Source: an uncultured Acetatifactor sp.
Lineage (GTDB): Bacteria; Bacillota; Clostridia; Lachnospirales; Lachnospiraceae
NCBI GenBank assembly: GCA_934436435.1
Contig: CAKSAN010000011.1
Coordinates: 90,589-154,588 of the forward strand
DNA: 64,000 bases
Reading direction: 5' to 3'
Shown: one piece after another, positions 43,621 to 52,519 of the stretch
How positions within the stretch are numbered: the stretch's first letter is position 1
How the letters are laid out: each line of letters begins with the position of its first letter
The notes under the pieces: model-generated
What the model saw: the letters and a program-made list of their open reading frames with translations, nothing else
Told to the model about the DNA's origin: nothing
The model's database searches: none
Position numbers and translations under genes: made by a program

Positions 43621-45201
43621 TTACAGTAACGGTGCAATCAGCCGCATAATGCACTGCCAGCCTCTTACTGCCCTGTTTTTTCTGCCATCCCGGTATTTAT
43701 CCGTGACTTCCTCGCTGTCCTGAAGAAGTTCGTTAAAGTCTGCCTCAATATCGCGGATGGCATCGCAGCCGTGCATCCACACTCCATTTTCAAAATGATG
43801 ATAGAGACTGCGGTAATCCATGTTGATGGTACCGACGGTAGCGGTATCCTCATCACAGAGCATCTGCTTCGCATGCAGGAAGCCCGGTGTGTATTCATAG
43901 ATCCGCACGCCCTGACGCACCAGTCCGGAATAATAGGATCTGGTCACGCCGTAGATCACCTTCTTATCCGGAATACCGGGGGTAAATACCCTGACATCCA
44001 CACCGCGTTTTGCCGCCAGCCCCAGTTCTCTCGTCATCTCATCGCTGATGATCAGATAAGGAGTTGCCACGTAAAGGCGTTTTTTCGCTGTCTTGATCAG
44101 GTTCAGGTAGACATTCTCGCCCACCGGTTCTCCGTCCAGCGGGGAATCCGCATAGGGCTGTACATATCCGGAAGCCTTCTGCGCATTTCCGTCTTCTGTA
44201 CCTTCCTGTGACGCCTTCAGATATTTTTCATAATCGGTATCCGTCTGCCCCATAACATTCCACATTTCCAGAAACATCATGGTAAAATTCTGTACCGCCC
44301 TTCCGGTCAGCTTCACTCCGGTATCCTTCCAGTAGCCGTAAGGGTGAGTGATGTTAAAATACTCATCCGCCAGATTATATCCACCGGTAAAACCGACTTT
44401 TCCGTCGATGACCATGATCTTGCGATGGTCACGATTGTTCATAAAAATATTTAAAAACGGCACTACATAGTTAAACACCCGGCACTGTGCCCCGATGGCA
44501 TTCATCCGGTCGATAAAGCTTTTGTCCAGAAACCCGATGCAGCCCACATCATCATATAAAATGCGGACTTCCACGCCTTCCGCCGCTTTCCTTGCCAACA
44601 CATCCTTCAGCCTGGCGAAGGCTTCCGCCTCCTCTATGGCATGATACTCCAGAAAAATAAAATGCTTTGCCTTCTCCAGCTCCCGCAGCTGCTCCTCATA
44701 TCCCAGATAGGCCTCCGGATAAAATTTCACATCCGTTCCGTTGTATACCGGGTAGTTGCCGTATTTCCAGATATAGTAACACTGGTTGGCAACCAGCGGA
44801 TTTTCTTCCTCCAGCTGCTGCACCACGGTTTCATCCTGTGGATTTAAGGGAATCAGTTTTCCGTCAATGTCCTCAAACCTGCGGATGACCTTGTGCATGA
44901 CCTCTTTATGTCCGAACAGTCCGTAAATACACAATCCGAACACAGGGAATGCAAGTATCACAATGATCCAGGGCATCTTAAATGCGGCATTGGTATGCTT
45001 TCCGTAGATTCTGAGCGCCACCGCCAATGCCAGCAGGCTGGTGATCAGTGAAATCACGGAGGAATACTGATATAACCGGATCATCAGCAACAGCAGCCAT
45101 AATATCTGCAACAGTACCGCAATCGCTGCAAATGCGATTCTGCCTATGCTGTTTTTCACATTTCCTTTCACTTCCGAACGCATCTGTTTTTTCTCGCCCA
45201 T
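43621..45201 (-). CDS. cls: Cardiolipin synthase (phospholipase D family)
   Basis: 526 residues from the ATG at 45201 (AGAGGA five bases before); an upstream in-frame ATG lies in the hairpin region and is rejected. Transfers phosphatidyl between phosphatidylglycerols to make cardiolipin. Two N-terminal membrane helices (about 20 to 60 and 65 to 90) and two HKD motifs (HRKIMVIDGKVGFTGG and HAKQMLCDEDTATVGTINMD). Preceded by a hairpin (45253-45299) of the family shared with tpiA and lgt; followed by the DUF523 gene. Confidence 0.94.
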   Translation of the reverse strand: MGEKKQMRSEVKGNVKNSIGRIAFAAIAVLLQILWLLLLMIRLYQYSSVISLITSLLALAVALRIYGKHTNAAFKMPWIIVILAFPVFGLCIYGLFGHKEVMHKVIRRFEDIDGKLIPLNPQDETVVQQLEEENPLVANQCYYIWKYGNYPVYNGTDVKFYPEAYLGYEEQLRELEKAKHFIFLEYHAIEEAEAFARLKDVLARKAAEGVEVRILYDDVGCIGFLDKSFIDRMNAIGAQCRVFNYVVPFLNIFMNNRDHRKIMVIDGKVGFTGGYNLADEYFNITHPYGYWKDTGVKLTGRAVQNFTMMFLEMWNVMGQTDTDYEKYLKASQEGTEDGNAQKASGYVQPYADSPLDGEPVGENVYLNLIKTAKKRLYVATPYLIISDEMTRELGLAAKRGVDVRVFTPGIPDKKVIYGVTRSYYSGLVRQGVRIYEYTPGFLHAKQMLCDEDTATVGTINMDYRSLYHHFENGVWMHGCDAIRDIEADFNELLQDSEEVTDKYRDGRKNRAVRGWQCIMRLIAPLL

Positions 45202-45252
45202 GAGTATCCTCTTTTGTTCCTGTAGATTACCGAGATCGGCGTTTCCTCCCCT

Positions 45253-45299
45253 CATAGGATGCATTTTTTGCCTGCAGGCAGTCTCGTATGCATCCTATG
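45253..45299 (-). promoter_or_regulatory. Hairpin upstream of cls, member of the shared-core family
   Basis: Perfect 12-bp arms CATAGGATGCAT / ATGCATCCTATG (45253-45264 with 45288-45299) enclose a 23-base centre holding TACGAGACTGCCTGCAGGC on the gene strand; TGCCTGCAGGCA (45269-45280) is itself a palindrome. It ends about 50 bases before the cls start. Confidence 0.7.
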
Positions 45300-45381
45300 G
45301 GTGAGATTATTACTTCATCGTACAACAGTTCCGGAAAAATCTCAAGAGTTCTTCCGGCTACAACTGCCCTCTTTTGTCTGC

Positions 45382-45921
45382 TTATCCGCAGTTTCTGTCA
45401 CACAGTACCACTACCGTACTCGGTGTGGTCTGAGCCGGAATGCTTCTCGTGGAAGAAGCATAGCTGACCACGAGATTATGATTGGCGGGGCTTGCTTGAA
45501 AATACTGGTTGTTCACGGTACGCACATCCACGGTGCCGTCCAGGTTTAACTGCAATGTCTGCTCCTCATTGATCAGGGAATTGTTGTAGTAGCTCACATC
45601 CACATTCCGGTCGCTTCTCTCTTCAGCCACTACCACTGCAGTATACTGAGGCGGATAGATCAGGGGCATGGGCGCATCGTTGCGATACCAGAACGTAGCC
45701 ATCATTCCCACAGACAGTGTGGTAAAGTCCACCACATAGGTATCGGGGTTGATAAAAAAGTTCACAGTATTGCCGTCCGTATCCTCGATAGCGGCAAATA
45801 ACAGGCATCCATCGGCTCTGCGGCCTCCCTGTCCTGCCGGCACCAGATCCACAATCGTTCCCTTCATGGAACAGAAGCTGTTTCTTCTCATAGGTCTCTG
45901 AAACGAAAATCGATAATCCAT
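45382..45921 (-). CDS. Unknown protein, 179 residues
   Basis: No family recognised. No signal peptide or membrane helix. The sequence starts MDYRFSFQRPMRRNSFCSMKG, then has mixed beta-like segments rich in N, T and V (NTVNFFINPDTYVVDFTTLS), and ends with two cysteines (VVVLCDRNCG). The middle (MMATFWYRNDAPMPLIYPPQYTAVVVA) could be an OB-like or barrel strand set, but that is inference. Monocistronic between cls and mnmA with no informative partner. Confidence 0.7.
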   Translation of the reverse strand: MDYRFSFQRPMRRNSFCSMKGTIVDLVPAGQGGRRADGCLLFAAIEDTDGNTVNFFINPDTYVVDFTTLSVGMMATFWYRNDAPMPLIYPPQYTAVVVAEERSDRNVDVSYYNNSLINEEQTLQLNLDGTVDVRTVNNQYFQASPANHNLVVSYASSTRSIPAQTTPSTVVVLCDRNCG

Positions 45922-46004
45922 AGTCTCTCCTGTGAATTATAAAAGCTTTCTTCTATTATATGCACGCCCCCGCTGTTGATGTTACGTGTCGTGATAAAAA
46001 TATA

Positions 46005-46030
46005 GGACCACTATTGTAAAATAGTGATCC
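46005..46030 (-). terminator. mnmA terminator
   Basis: An 11-bp stem GGATCACTATT / AATAGTGGTCC in the minus transcript (46020-46030 with 46005-46015; one G-U), 4-base loop, T-rich tract. Directly follows the mnmA stop at 46039. Confidence 0.8.
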
Positions 46031-46038
46031 CTGTTTTC

Positions 46039-47118
46039 CTACAGGACAATAGTCCCGCCGCCCAGTACATGCTCGCCCTGATAAAATACCATAGCCTGTC
46101 CCGGTGTTGCCGCACGCACCGGTGCGTCAAAAGTGCAAAGTACTTTGCCGTCCGGCTGTTTTGTAAGGGTTCCGTATTCTCCCTTATGGTTGTAACGGAT
46201 CTTTGCCAGCACTCTGACAGGCTCCGTCAAATCCTCCACTGCCATGTAATTCACACGGTCGCACAATACTTTATCGGTAAAAAGCTCCTGATTGGAACCG
46301 ATAACGACTTCATTAGTCTCCGGTCGGATGGCTGTAACAAATACTCTCTCTCCCATAGGCAGTTCCAGTCCTCTGCGCTGTCCCAGGGTATAATGGGTGA
46401 TCCCCTTATGACGGCCTAAAATTCTGCCGTCCTCCGTGACAAAATTGCCCGGGCCCGGCACCTTTTCTCCGGCTTCCCTGTCGATAAAGGAGGCATAATC
46501 ATTGTCCGGCACGAAACAGATCTCCTGACTGTCCGGCTTATGGGCCACCGGAAGTCCCGCTTCCTCTGCCATGGCCCGGATCTCGTCCTTGGTATATTCT
46601 CCCACCGGCATCAGCGTATGCGCCAGCTGCTCCTGGGTCAGATTATACAGGGCATAGGTCTGATCCTTGGCTGCGGTGACGGAATTGCGGATGGCAAAAC
46701 GGCCGTTTGGCAGCCTGTCGATCCTCGCATAATGTCCCGTGGCAATATAGTCCGCACCGATCTCCAGGCTTCTCTGTAACAGGGATTCCCACTTCACATA
46801 ACGGTTGCAGGCGATACAGGGATTGGGGGTGTGGCCTCTTAAATACTCCGCCACGAAATAATCCATGACATGGCATTTGAATTCCTTCTTGAAATTCATG
46901 ACATAATAAGGAATCTCCAGTCTCTGTGCCACTCTTCTGGCATCGTCCACCGCCGACAGTCCACAACAGCCGCCGTTGGCTTCCTTGGCCGCTTCCTCTT
47001 CGTCCTGCCAGATCTGCATGGTGACTCCGATCACATCATAGCCCTGTTCTTTTAATAACATGGCTGCCACGGAGGAATCCACTCCCCCGGACATGCCCAC
47101 TACTACTTTTTTCTTCAT
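46039..47118 (-). CDS. mnmA: tRNA-specific 2-thiouridylase MnmA
   Basis: 359 residues. Adds sulphur to U34 of tRNA Lys/Glu/Gln, using sulphur from IscS. PP-loop SGGVDSSVAAMLL (about 8 to 20), catalytic Cys in NPCIACNRYVKW (about 101) and SQEICFVPDN (about 202), tRNA-binding region YTLGQRRGL. Last of iscS-iscU-mnmA, 5 bases after iscU, which provides its sulphur donor; a strong terminator follows. The target tRNA-Glu species has anticodon UUC, not the CTC copies seen here. Confidence 0.95.
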   Translation of the reverse strand: MKKKVVVGMSGGVDSSVAAMLLKEQGYDVIGVTMQIWQDEEEAAKEANGGCCGLSAVDDARRVAQRLEIPYYVMNFKKEFKCHVMDYFVAEYLRGHTPNPCIACNRYVKWESLLQRSLEIGADYIATGHYARIDRLPNGRFAIRNSVTAAKDQTYALYNLTQEQLAHTLMPVGEYTKDEIRAMAEEAGLPVAHKPDSQEICFVPDNDYASFIDREAGEKVPGPGNFVTEDGRILGRHKGITHYTLGQRRGLELPMGERVFVTAIRPETNEVVIGSNQELFTDKVLCDRVNYMAVEDLTEPVRVLAKIRYNHKGEYGTLTKQPDGKVLCTFDAPVRAATPGQAMVFYQGEHVLGGGTIVL

Positions 47119-47123
47119 AGATC

Positions 47124-47561
47124 TTAATAGTCTTCCTCTTCTTCGCCCTCACTGATGTCGTTCTTGGGCTTTTGCAGACCTTCGATGGTGATATGATTCT
47201 TCTCCGCATAATCCCACAGGGCTGCATGGATGGCTTCCTCTGCCAGCAGGGAGCAGTGTACCTTTACGGGAGGCAGTCCGTCCAGAGCCTCCATTACGGC
47301 CTTGTTCGTTACCTGCAAAGCTTCCTGGATGGTCTTACCCTTTACCAGTTCGGTCGCCATGGAGCTGGTAGCTACAGCGGCGCCGCACCCGAAGGTCTTG
47401 AACTTTGCTTCCCGGATGATCCCGTTCTCGTCAATGTCTAAGAACATTCTCATAATATCTCCGCACTTTGCGTTGCCTACGGTACCTACGCCGCTGGCAT
47501 CCTCGATCTCCCCGACATTTCTGGGGTTCTGAAAGTGGTCCATTACTTTTTCACTGTACAT
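47124..47561 (-). CDS. iscU: Iron-sulphur cluster scaffold IscU/NifU-N
   Basis: 145 residues. Scaffold on which [2Fe-2S]/[4Fe-4S] clusters assemble. Cys ligands in GNAKCGDIMRMFLDI (about 35), FGCGAAVATSSM (about 59) and PVKVHCSLLAEEAI (about 102); NPRNVGEIEDASGVG is the N-terminal signature with the conserved Asp. Between iscS and mnmA. Confidence 0.95.
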   Translation of the reverse strand: MYSEKVMDHFQNPRNVGEIEDASGVGTVGNAKCGDIMRMFLDIDENGIIREAKFKTFGCGAAVATSSMATELVKGKTIQEALQVTNKAVMEALDGLPPVKVHCSLLAEEAIHAALWDYAEKNHITIEGLQKPKNDISEGEEEEDY

Positions 47562-47587
47562 GTATCCGTTATCCTCTTCTTTCTCAC

Positions 47588-48766
47588 TTAGTTGTTCTTC
47601 TGGCTTTTCATAAAATCTTCATACAAAGGAGACATATCCCGCAGTCTCTGTACGATCTTTTTCACTTCTTCCGCCACGATGTCCATCTCTTCCTTCGTGG
47701 TCTCCTCGGACAAAGTCAGACGTAAGGAACCATGAGCTTCCTCATGTTTTAAGCCGATGGCCAGCAGCACATGGGAAGGATCCAGGGATCCGGAAGTACA
47801 TGCAGAACCGCTGGAAGCGCAGATGCCCTTCATATCCAACATGATCAGCATGGATTCTCCTTCGATGAACAGGAAGGAGAAGTTAATATTGTTCGGAAGT
47901 CTCTTCGTGCGGTGGCCGTTCAGCCAGCAGTGGGGAATCTCGTTCTCCAGACGTCCAATCAGATAGTCACGCAGTTCGATCTCCTTGCGGGTCTTGGTGT
48001 CCATAATACGCATGGCACGCTCTACGGCCGCTCCCAGTCCCACGATACCGGGGATATTCTCCGTACCGGCCCTGCGGCTTCTCTCCTGTGCTCCGCCGTG
48101 TACAAAAGAGCGGATCTTCACCCCTTTACGGATATATAGGAAGCCAATCCCCTTGGGGCCGTTTAATTTGTGGCCGCTGGCACTGAGCATGTCGATGTGC
48201 ATTTCGTCCACATTGATGGGCACCTGCGCATAAGCCTGTACCGCATCGGTATGGAACAATACCCCGTGCTCTTTCGCGATCTCACCGATCTCGGCGATAG
48301 GTTCAATGGTACCGATCTCGTTATTGGCAAACATCACGCTGATCAGAATGGTGTCGGGACGAATGGCGGCTTTCAGCTCGTCCAGGCTGATCAGACCGTC
48401 TCTGTCCACGTTCAGATAGGTGATTTCAAAACCTCTCTTCTCCAGATACTCACAGGTATGAAGAATGGCATGATGCTCGATTTTCGTGGTAATAATATGT
48501 TTTCCCTTGGAAGCGTAAGCTTCTGCGGTGGCTTTCAGCGCCCAGTTATCGGACTCGGAACCGCCGGCGGTAAAATAGATCTCTTCCGGCTTCGCCCCCA
48601 GACTGTCCGCAATGGTCTGGCGGGCATGATCCATAGCCTTCTTGCTCTCGGCTCCCAGACTGTAGATGGTGCTGGCATTGCCGTAGTATTCACTGAAATA
48701 CGGGAGCATCGCATCCACGACCTCCGGTGCTGTTTTGGTAGTCGCTGCATTATCTAAATATATCAT
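47588..48766 (-). CDS. iscS: Cysteine desulphurase (NifS/IscS type)
   Basis: 392 residues. PLP-dependent enzyme that takes sulphur from cysteine for iron-sulphur clusters and tRNA thiolation. MIYLDNAATTKTAPEVV start, PLP Lys in SASGHKLNGPKGIGFLYI (about 201), catalytic Cys in GICASSGSACTSGSLDPSHVL (about 325). The first gene of the iscS-iscU-mnmA operon, with its own promoter. The class resembles NifS-like clostridial desulphurases; the regulator IscR/CymR is not adjacent. Confidence 0.95.
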   Translation of the reverse strand: MIYLDNAATTKTAPEVVDAMLPYFSEYYGNASTIYSLGAESKKAMDHARQTIADSLGAKPEEIYFTAGGSESDNWALKATAEAYASKGKHIITTKIEHHAILHTCEYLEKRGFEITYLNVDRDGLISLDELKAAIRPDTILISVMFANNEIGTIEPIAEIGEIAKEHGVLFHTDAVQAYAQVPINVDEMHIDMLSASGHKLNGPKGIGFLYIRKGVKIRSFVHGGAQERSRRAGTENIPGIVGLGAAVERAMRIMDTKTRKEIELRDYLIGRLENEIPHCWLNGHRTKRLPNNINFSFLFIEGESMLIMLDMKGICASSGSACTSGSLDPSHVLLAIGLKHEEAHGSLRLTLSEETTKEEMDIVAEEVKKIVQRLRDMSPLYEDFMKSQKNN

Positions 48767-48810
48767 ATTGCCTCATTTCTGCATATTTCATGCTGGTTTC
48801 GCTGCTATTC

Positions 48811-48840
48811 ATGATAGCATTCACTTTACGGTTCTGTCAA
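48811..48840 (-). promoter_or_regulatory. iscS operon promoter
   Basis: Perfect TTGACA (48835-48840), 18 bases, TATCAT (48811-48816) on the minus strand, about 45 bases before the iscS start. Confidence 0.65.
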
Positions 48841-48901
48841 CAAGGTCGGGGGAATATACTTTTGCAAGATCTTTTATTCGAAAAGGGTCCATATTCTGCT
48901 T

Positions 48902-50242
48902 ATGAAGCATGCAAAACGCCATCCCCTGATCTTCGGTACTTTACTTCTGACCGTTACCGGTCTGATCACCCGCGTCATCGGTTTTTTTTACCGGATCTAT
49001 CTGTCCAGGCTCTTCGGAGAAGAAGGTATGGGCATCTATCAGCTACTCAGCCCGGCACTTTCCCTCTCCTTTTCCCTGACTGCAGCGGGTTACCAGACCG
49101 CTATCTCTAAATTTGTCGCTGCCAATACTGCCGGGCGGCAGTCCGATGACCTGAAGACACTGTTTGCGGGAGTCAGTCTCACGCTTCCGTTGTCTCTTGT
49201 GACCAATGCTGTTTTATTCCTGGCAGCAGATCCCATCGGCACCTTTCTGTTAAAAGAACCCCGTACTGTATCCATGCTGCGGATCCTGTCCTTTTCCGTC
49301 CCCTTTGCCGCGTTTCATGCCTGTATCAACGGCTATTTCTATGGAAAAAAGAAAGCTTCCGTTCCCGCTCTCACCCAGCTTCTGGAACAGCTTGCCAGAG
49401 TCGGCTGTGTCTTTCTCGTCACCGGAGCCGATCTGGCTAAGGGACGCACTCCCTCCATCAATGCTGCGGTCTTAGGCCTGACCGTAGGCGAGATCCTGTC
49501 CATGCTGATTGCTCTGATCTGCCTGTACATACACCTGTATCCGGGCGTCGGTGTCCTTTCCCTGCAAAATATCTGTCCTTCTTTTCCGGTCTACCGGAAT
49601 CTGTTGGGAATGGCCCTGCCGCTGACCGCCAACCGTATCGTCCTGAATATTTTGCAAAGCATTGAAGCCGTATCCATTCCCCAGAAGCTTCTGCTCTACG
49701 GTTATGATACCACCACGGCCTTAAGTGTATACGGAGTTCTCACCGGCATGGCCATGCCCATGATCTTTTTTCCCAATGCCCTGACCAGCTCCGTGGCGGT
49801 GCTTCTTCTTCCCACCATCTCCGAAAACCATGCAAAAGGGGACCGGGATGCCGTCTTAAACGACACCTTACGCACCGTAAAATATTGCAGCCTCATGGGT
49901 TTCCTTTGTCTGTGTATTTTTTTGTTTCTGGGTAACTGGATGGGAACGGAACTGTTCCACAGTGAGCTGGCCGGACATTTTATCGTAACCCTGGGATTCA
50001 TCTGTCCCTTCTTGTATCTGGATACCACCCTCTCCAGCATCTTGCAGGGATTGGGAATGGCGGGGCGGATCTTCTTCTCCAACGTGATCTGTCTTCTGAT
50101 CCGGCTGCTGTTCGTATTTTTTGCCATCCCCCGGATCGGTATGCAGGGATATCTGTGGGGCATTCTGGTAAGCCAGCTGGTACTGGCCGGAATCTATTTT
50201 TTGTGTCTGTACCGTTTTTTCCAAAAGAACACAGTCTCCTGA
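48902..50242 (+). CDS. spoVB: SpoVB-like polysaccharide/MATE-family flippase
   Basis: 446 residues, about 12 to 14 membrane helices. SpoVB-type proteins of the MVF/MATE superfamily flip lipid-linked intermediates for cortex peptidoglycan. The N-terminal KHPLIFGTLLLTVTGLITRVIGFFYRIYLSRLFGEEGMGIYQLL matches this group. Clean alternation of hydrophobic helices continues to the end. No strong Shine-Dalgarno precedes the ATG at 48902 (nearest GGG is 14 bases away), so the start is less certain than usual. No murJ or other cortex genes nearby. Confidence 0.85.
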   Translation: MKHAKRHPLIFGTLLLTVTGLITRVIGFFYRIYLSRLFGEEGMGIYQLLSPALSLSFSLTAAGYQTAISKFVAANTAGRQSDDLKTLFAGVSLTLPLSLVTNAVLFLAADPIGTFLLKEPRTVSMLRILSFSVPFAAFHACINGYFYGKKKASVPALTQLLEQLARVGCVFLVTGADLAKGRTPSINAAVLGLTVGEILSMLIALICLYIHLYPGVGVLSLQNICPSFPVYRNLLGMALPLTANRIVLNILQSIEAVSIPQKLLLYGYDTTTALSVYGVLTGMAMPMIFFPNALTSSVAVLLLPTISENHAKGDRDAVLNDTLRTVKYCSLMGFLCLCIFLFLGNWMGTELFHSELAGHFIVTLGFICPFLYLDTTLSSILQGLGMAGRIFFSNVICLLIRLLFVFFAIPRIGMQGYLWGILVSQLVLAGIYFLCLYRFFQKNTVS

Positions 50243-50259
50243 ATGATCCGCACAAAAAT

Positions 50260-50297
50260 ACCTCCGGTGCCGGGCTTACGCCTGACAGACGGAGGTA
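50260..50297. terminator. Terminator between the convergent spoVB and unknown gene
   Basis: TACCTCCG / CGGAGGTA (50260-50267 with 50290-50297), 22-base loop and A/T-rich flanks. It ends 19 bases from the minus-strand gene and 18 bases from spoVB. Confidence 0.6.
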
Positions 50298-50315
50298 ACT
50301 GTTCTTATTCTGATT

Positions 50316-50687
50316 CTATTTCGCAAATACAGTCTTGCTTCCCACGAAGTACTGGTACTGCTGTAAAATCTGATCCTTACGCATGTCCGAGATCGCTTTC
50401 TCCACATCCAGGGAATGAATATCGCTGTCTCTGCCGATGTATCCGAAATCGTCCTGCTTGTGGAAAGTAAGGGAAATGTCATCCAGCGCTGCATTGGCGG
50501 AGGGCTTCTGTGTCTGCTCCGCGGCCCGACCTGCCTTACCGGTATCTATCTGCTTCGAAGGTGCTACATGAGATTCTGCTCCGGCCTCTTCCACGATCAC
50601 TGTCCTGGCCGGCTGCTTTGTGTAATCCGGCATCTGTATGCTGTAGTCCTGCATTCTGCCGATTCCGTTCATTCCGCTGATTCCCAT
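50316..50687 (-). CDS. Small protein of unknown function, 123 residues
   Basis: Start ATG at 50687 with AAGGAGGTGAG six bases upstream; a start 13 codons upstream lacks this. The sequence (MGISGMNGIGRMQDYSIQMP, then a low-complexity middle, then HSLDVEKAISDMRKDQILQQYQYFVGSK) has a short helical C-terminus and a disordered, Q/A/K/T-rich middle. No family recognised. The QQYQYFVG segment is reminiscent of small flagellum-associated proteins, which is only an impression. No membrane segment. Convergent with spoVB. Confidence 0.75.
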   Translation of the reverse strand: MGISGMNGIGRMQDYSIQMPDYTKQPARTVIVEEAGAESHVAPSKQIDTGKAGRAAEQTQKPSANAALDDISLTFHKQDDFGYIGRDSDIHSLDVEKAISDMRKDQILQQYQYFVGSKTVFAK

Positions 50688-50824
50688 GTACTCACCTCCT
50701 TGTCCTTTGTTTTTACGATGCCGCATTCCATTTTACCGAACGATTGTTATGAAATGCGATATTTTATCTTCTTTTCAACTATAATATCGACTGATTTTAT
50801 GAAAAGTTAAGTCCTGCTATGATT

Positions 50825-51289
50825 TTAATTATGATTCTTGTCGTTGAGAACACTCTTCAGTTCATCCATGAAGGTATTCACGTCCTTGAATTCCCGGTAT
50901 ACGGAAGCAAATCTTACATAAGCCACCGCATCCAGATCCTTTAACTTATTCATCACGAGTTCACCGATGGTTTCGCTGGGGATCTCCCGTTCTTCCCGGT
51001 TGAAAATCTCGTTCTCCACCTCATCCACCAGAGTTGTGATCTGCTGTGCGCTGACCGGACGCTTATGGCAGGCTCTGAGCACTCCGGCCTCGATCTTGGA
51101 ACGGTCATAGGCCTCCCTGTTGTTATCCTTTTTAATAATGATCAGCGGGATCGTCTCTATCTTCTCATAAGTGGTGAACCGCTTACCGCATTCATCACAT
51201 ACACGACGGCGGCGAATGGAGTTGTTATCTTCCGCCGGTCTCGAATCGATGACTCTGGTATTTTCATGGCTACAGAACGGACATTTCAT
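50825..51289 (-). CDS. nrdR: Transcriptional repressor NrdR
   Basis: 154 residues from ATG at 51289 (AAGGAGG six bases before), the usual length. Zinc-ribbon plus ATP-cone repressor of ribonucleotide reductase genes. MKCPFCSHENTRVIDSRPAEDNNSIRRRRVCDECGKRFTTYEKIE is the zinc ribbon; VIKKDNNREAYDRSKIEAGVLRAC begins the ATP cone. In Clostridia it often lies near sigG and ymxH, as here. Confidence 0.95.
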   Translation of the reverse strand: MKCPFCSHENTRVIDSRPAEDNNSIRRRRVCDECGKRFTTYEKIETIPLIIIKKDNNREAYDRSKIEAGVLRACHKRPVSAQQITTLVDEVENEIFNREEREIPSETIGELVMNKLKDLDAVAYVRFASVYREFKDVNTFMDELKSVLNDKNHN

Positions 51290-51342
51290 AGGCATCCTCC
51301 TTATAAAAACCACGTGTTATTTATGTTAAGATTATAGAAGAT

Positions 51343-51576
51343 TCAGCAGTTAATGTCAACTAAAATTATGTCCGGACCGATCTGTCTTATGTCCTTGTAC
51401 GGAATGACAATATTGGGTTCGCAGCGCAAGAATCCCAGCCACTGATTTCCGCCCGGCACCATGATCTTACAGATGCATCCACTACACTCATCGAACTCCA
51501 GGTCGCACACATGCCCCAGCTTTTTGCAATCTCTGACATTGATCACATCTTTGCATTTCAATTCTGAGAAAAGCAT
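51343..51576 (-). CDS. YlmC/YmxH-family PRC-barrel protein
   Basis: 77 residues. The PRC-barrel fold is visible in MLFSELKCKDVINVRDCKKLGHVCDLEFDE ... IVIPYKDIRQIGPDIILVDI. This family is restricted to sporulating Firmicutes and typically lies next to sigG (ylmC in Bacillus); its role is not defined. Divergent from sigG across 163 bases. Confidence 0.85.
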   Translation of the reverse strand: MLFSELKCKDVINVRDCKKLGHVCDLEFDECSGCICKIMVPGGNQWLGFLRCEPNIVIPYKDIRQIGPDIILVDINC

Positions 51577-51683
51577 CCCTTGCTCCTCCCGGTTTCTTTC
51601 TATATTATTATATGCTCCCCGTCATTTCCCGTTCGGGAAAAACTGGAAAATCCTTCTTTCCGGTATATCCTCTCCCGCTCCTG

Positions 51684-51713
51684 TGAATAATGTAGTTATC
51701 AAAGTCGTAACTA
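51684..51713 (+). promoter_or_regulatory. Candidate forespore promoter of sigG
   Basis: TGAATA (51684-51689) matches the sigma-F/sigma-G -35; the -10 at 17 bases, GTAACTA (51707-51713), is a 4-of-7 match to CATACTA. It fits autoregulation of sigG but is weak. Confidence 0.35.
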
Positions 51714-51739
51714 TTCAAAAACAACATCGGGAGGTCTCT

Positions 51740-52519
51740 ATGGTACAGGGAAAAGTGGAAATCTGCGGCGTCAATACAGCAAAGCTGCCTTTATTAAAAG
51801 CAGCGGACAAGGAAGCTCTCTTTGCAAAGATCCGCGAAGGGGACACTGCTGCCAGAGAGACCTATATCGAAGGGAACTTGCGCCTGGTCTTAAGCGTAAT
51901 CAAACGTTTTTCGGGCAGTGCGGAAAATGTGGATGATCTGTTTCAGATCGGGTGTATCGGCCTGATCAAGGCCATCGACAATTTTGATGACACTCTGGGA
52001 GTGAAGTTCTCGACCTATGCGGTTCCAATGATTATCGGAGAAATACGAAGATTTTTGCGGGATAACAATAGTATTCGTGTCTCCCGCTCCCTGAAGGATA
52101 CCGCCTACAAAGCCATCTACGCCAGAGATACCCTGACACGTAAGAACCTAAAGGAGCCCACCGTGGAAGAGATTGCCGCAGAAGTCGGCATCCCCAAGGA
52201 AGACATTGTTTATGCCCTGGATGCCATGCAGAACCCCATGAGCCTCTACGAACCGGTCTACACCGACGGCGGGGACACCCTCTATGTCATGGATCAGATC
52301 AGTGACAAAAAAAATAAGGAAGAGACCTGGGTGGAACATCTCTCCCTCAGTGAAGCCATGAAACGCTTAAACGACAGAGAGCGTCATATTATCTCGCTGC
52401 GTTTTTTCGAAGGCAAGACCCAGACCGAGGTTGCCGACATAATCGGCATCTCCCAGGCACAGGTCTCCCGTCTGGAAAAAAATGCATTGAAAGCAATGCG
52501 GGGCTATCTTACTGCGTAA
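51740..52519 (+). CDS. sigG: RNA polymerase sporulation sigma factor SigG
   Basis: 259 residues from ATG 51740 (GGGAGG five bases before). Late forespore sigma factor. The N-terminal KVEICGVNTAKLPLL is the sigma-G signature; region 2 (NLRLVLSVIKRFSG, DDLFQIGCIGLIKAIDNFD, STYAVPMIIGEIRRFLRD) and region 4 helix-turn-helix (QTEVADIIGISQAQVSRLEKNALK) are complete. In Bacillus it follows spoIIGA-sigE in the same direction; here it is on the opposite strand and two other genes are between. Its 3' end overlaps the VanZ-like gene by 11 bases. Confidence 0.95.
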   Translation: MVQGKVEICGVNTAKLPLLKAADKEALFAKIREGDTAARETYIEGNLRLVLSVIKRFSGSAENVDDLFQIGCIGLIKAIDNFDDTLGVKFSTYAVPMIIGEIRRFLRDNNSIRVSRSLKDTAYKAIYARDTLTRKNLKEPTVEEIAAEVGIPKEDIVYALDAMQNPMSLYEPVYTDGGDTLYVMDQISDKKNKEETWVEHLSLSEAMKRLNDRERHIISLRFFEGKTQTEVADIIGISQAQVSRLEKNALKAMRGYLTA

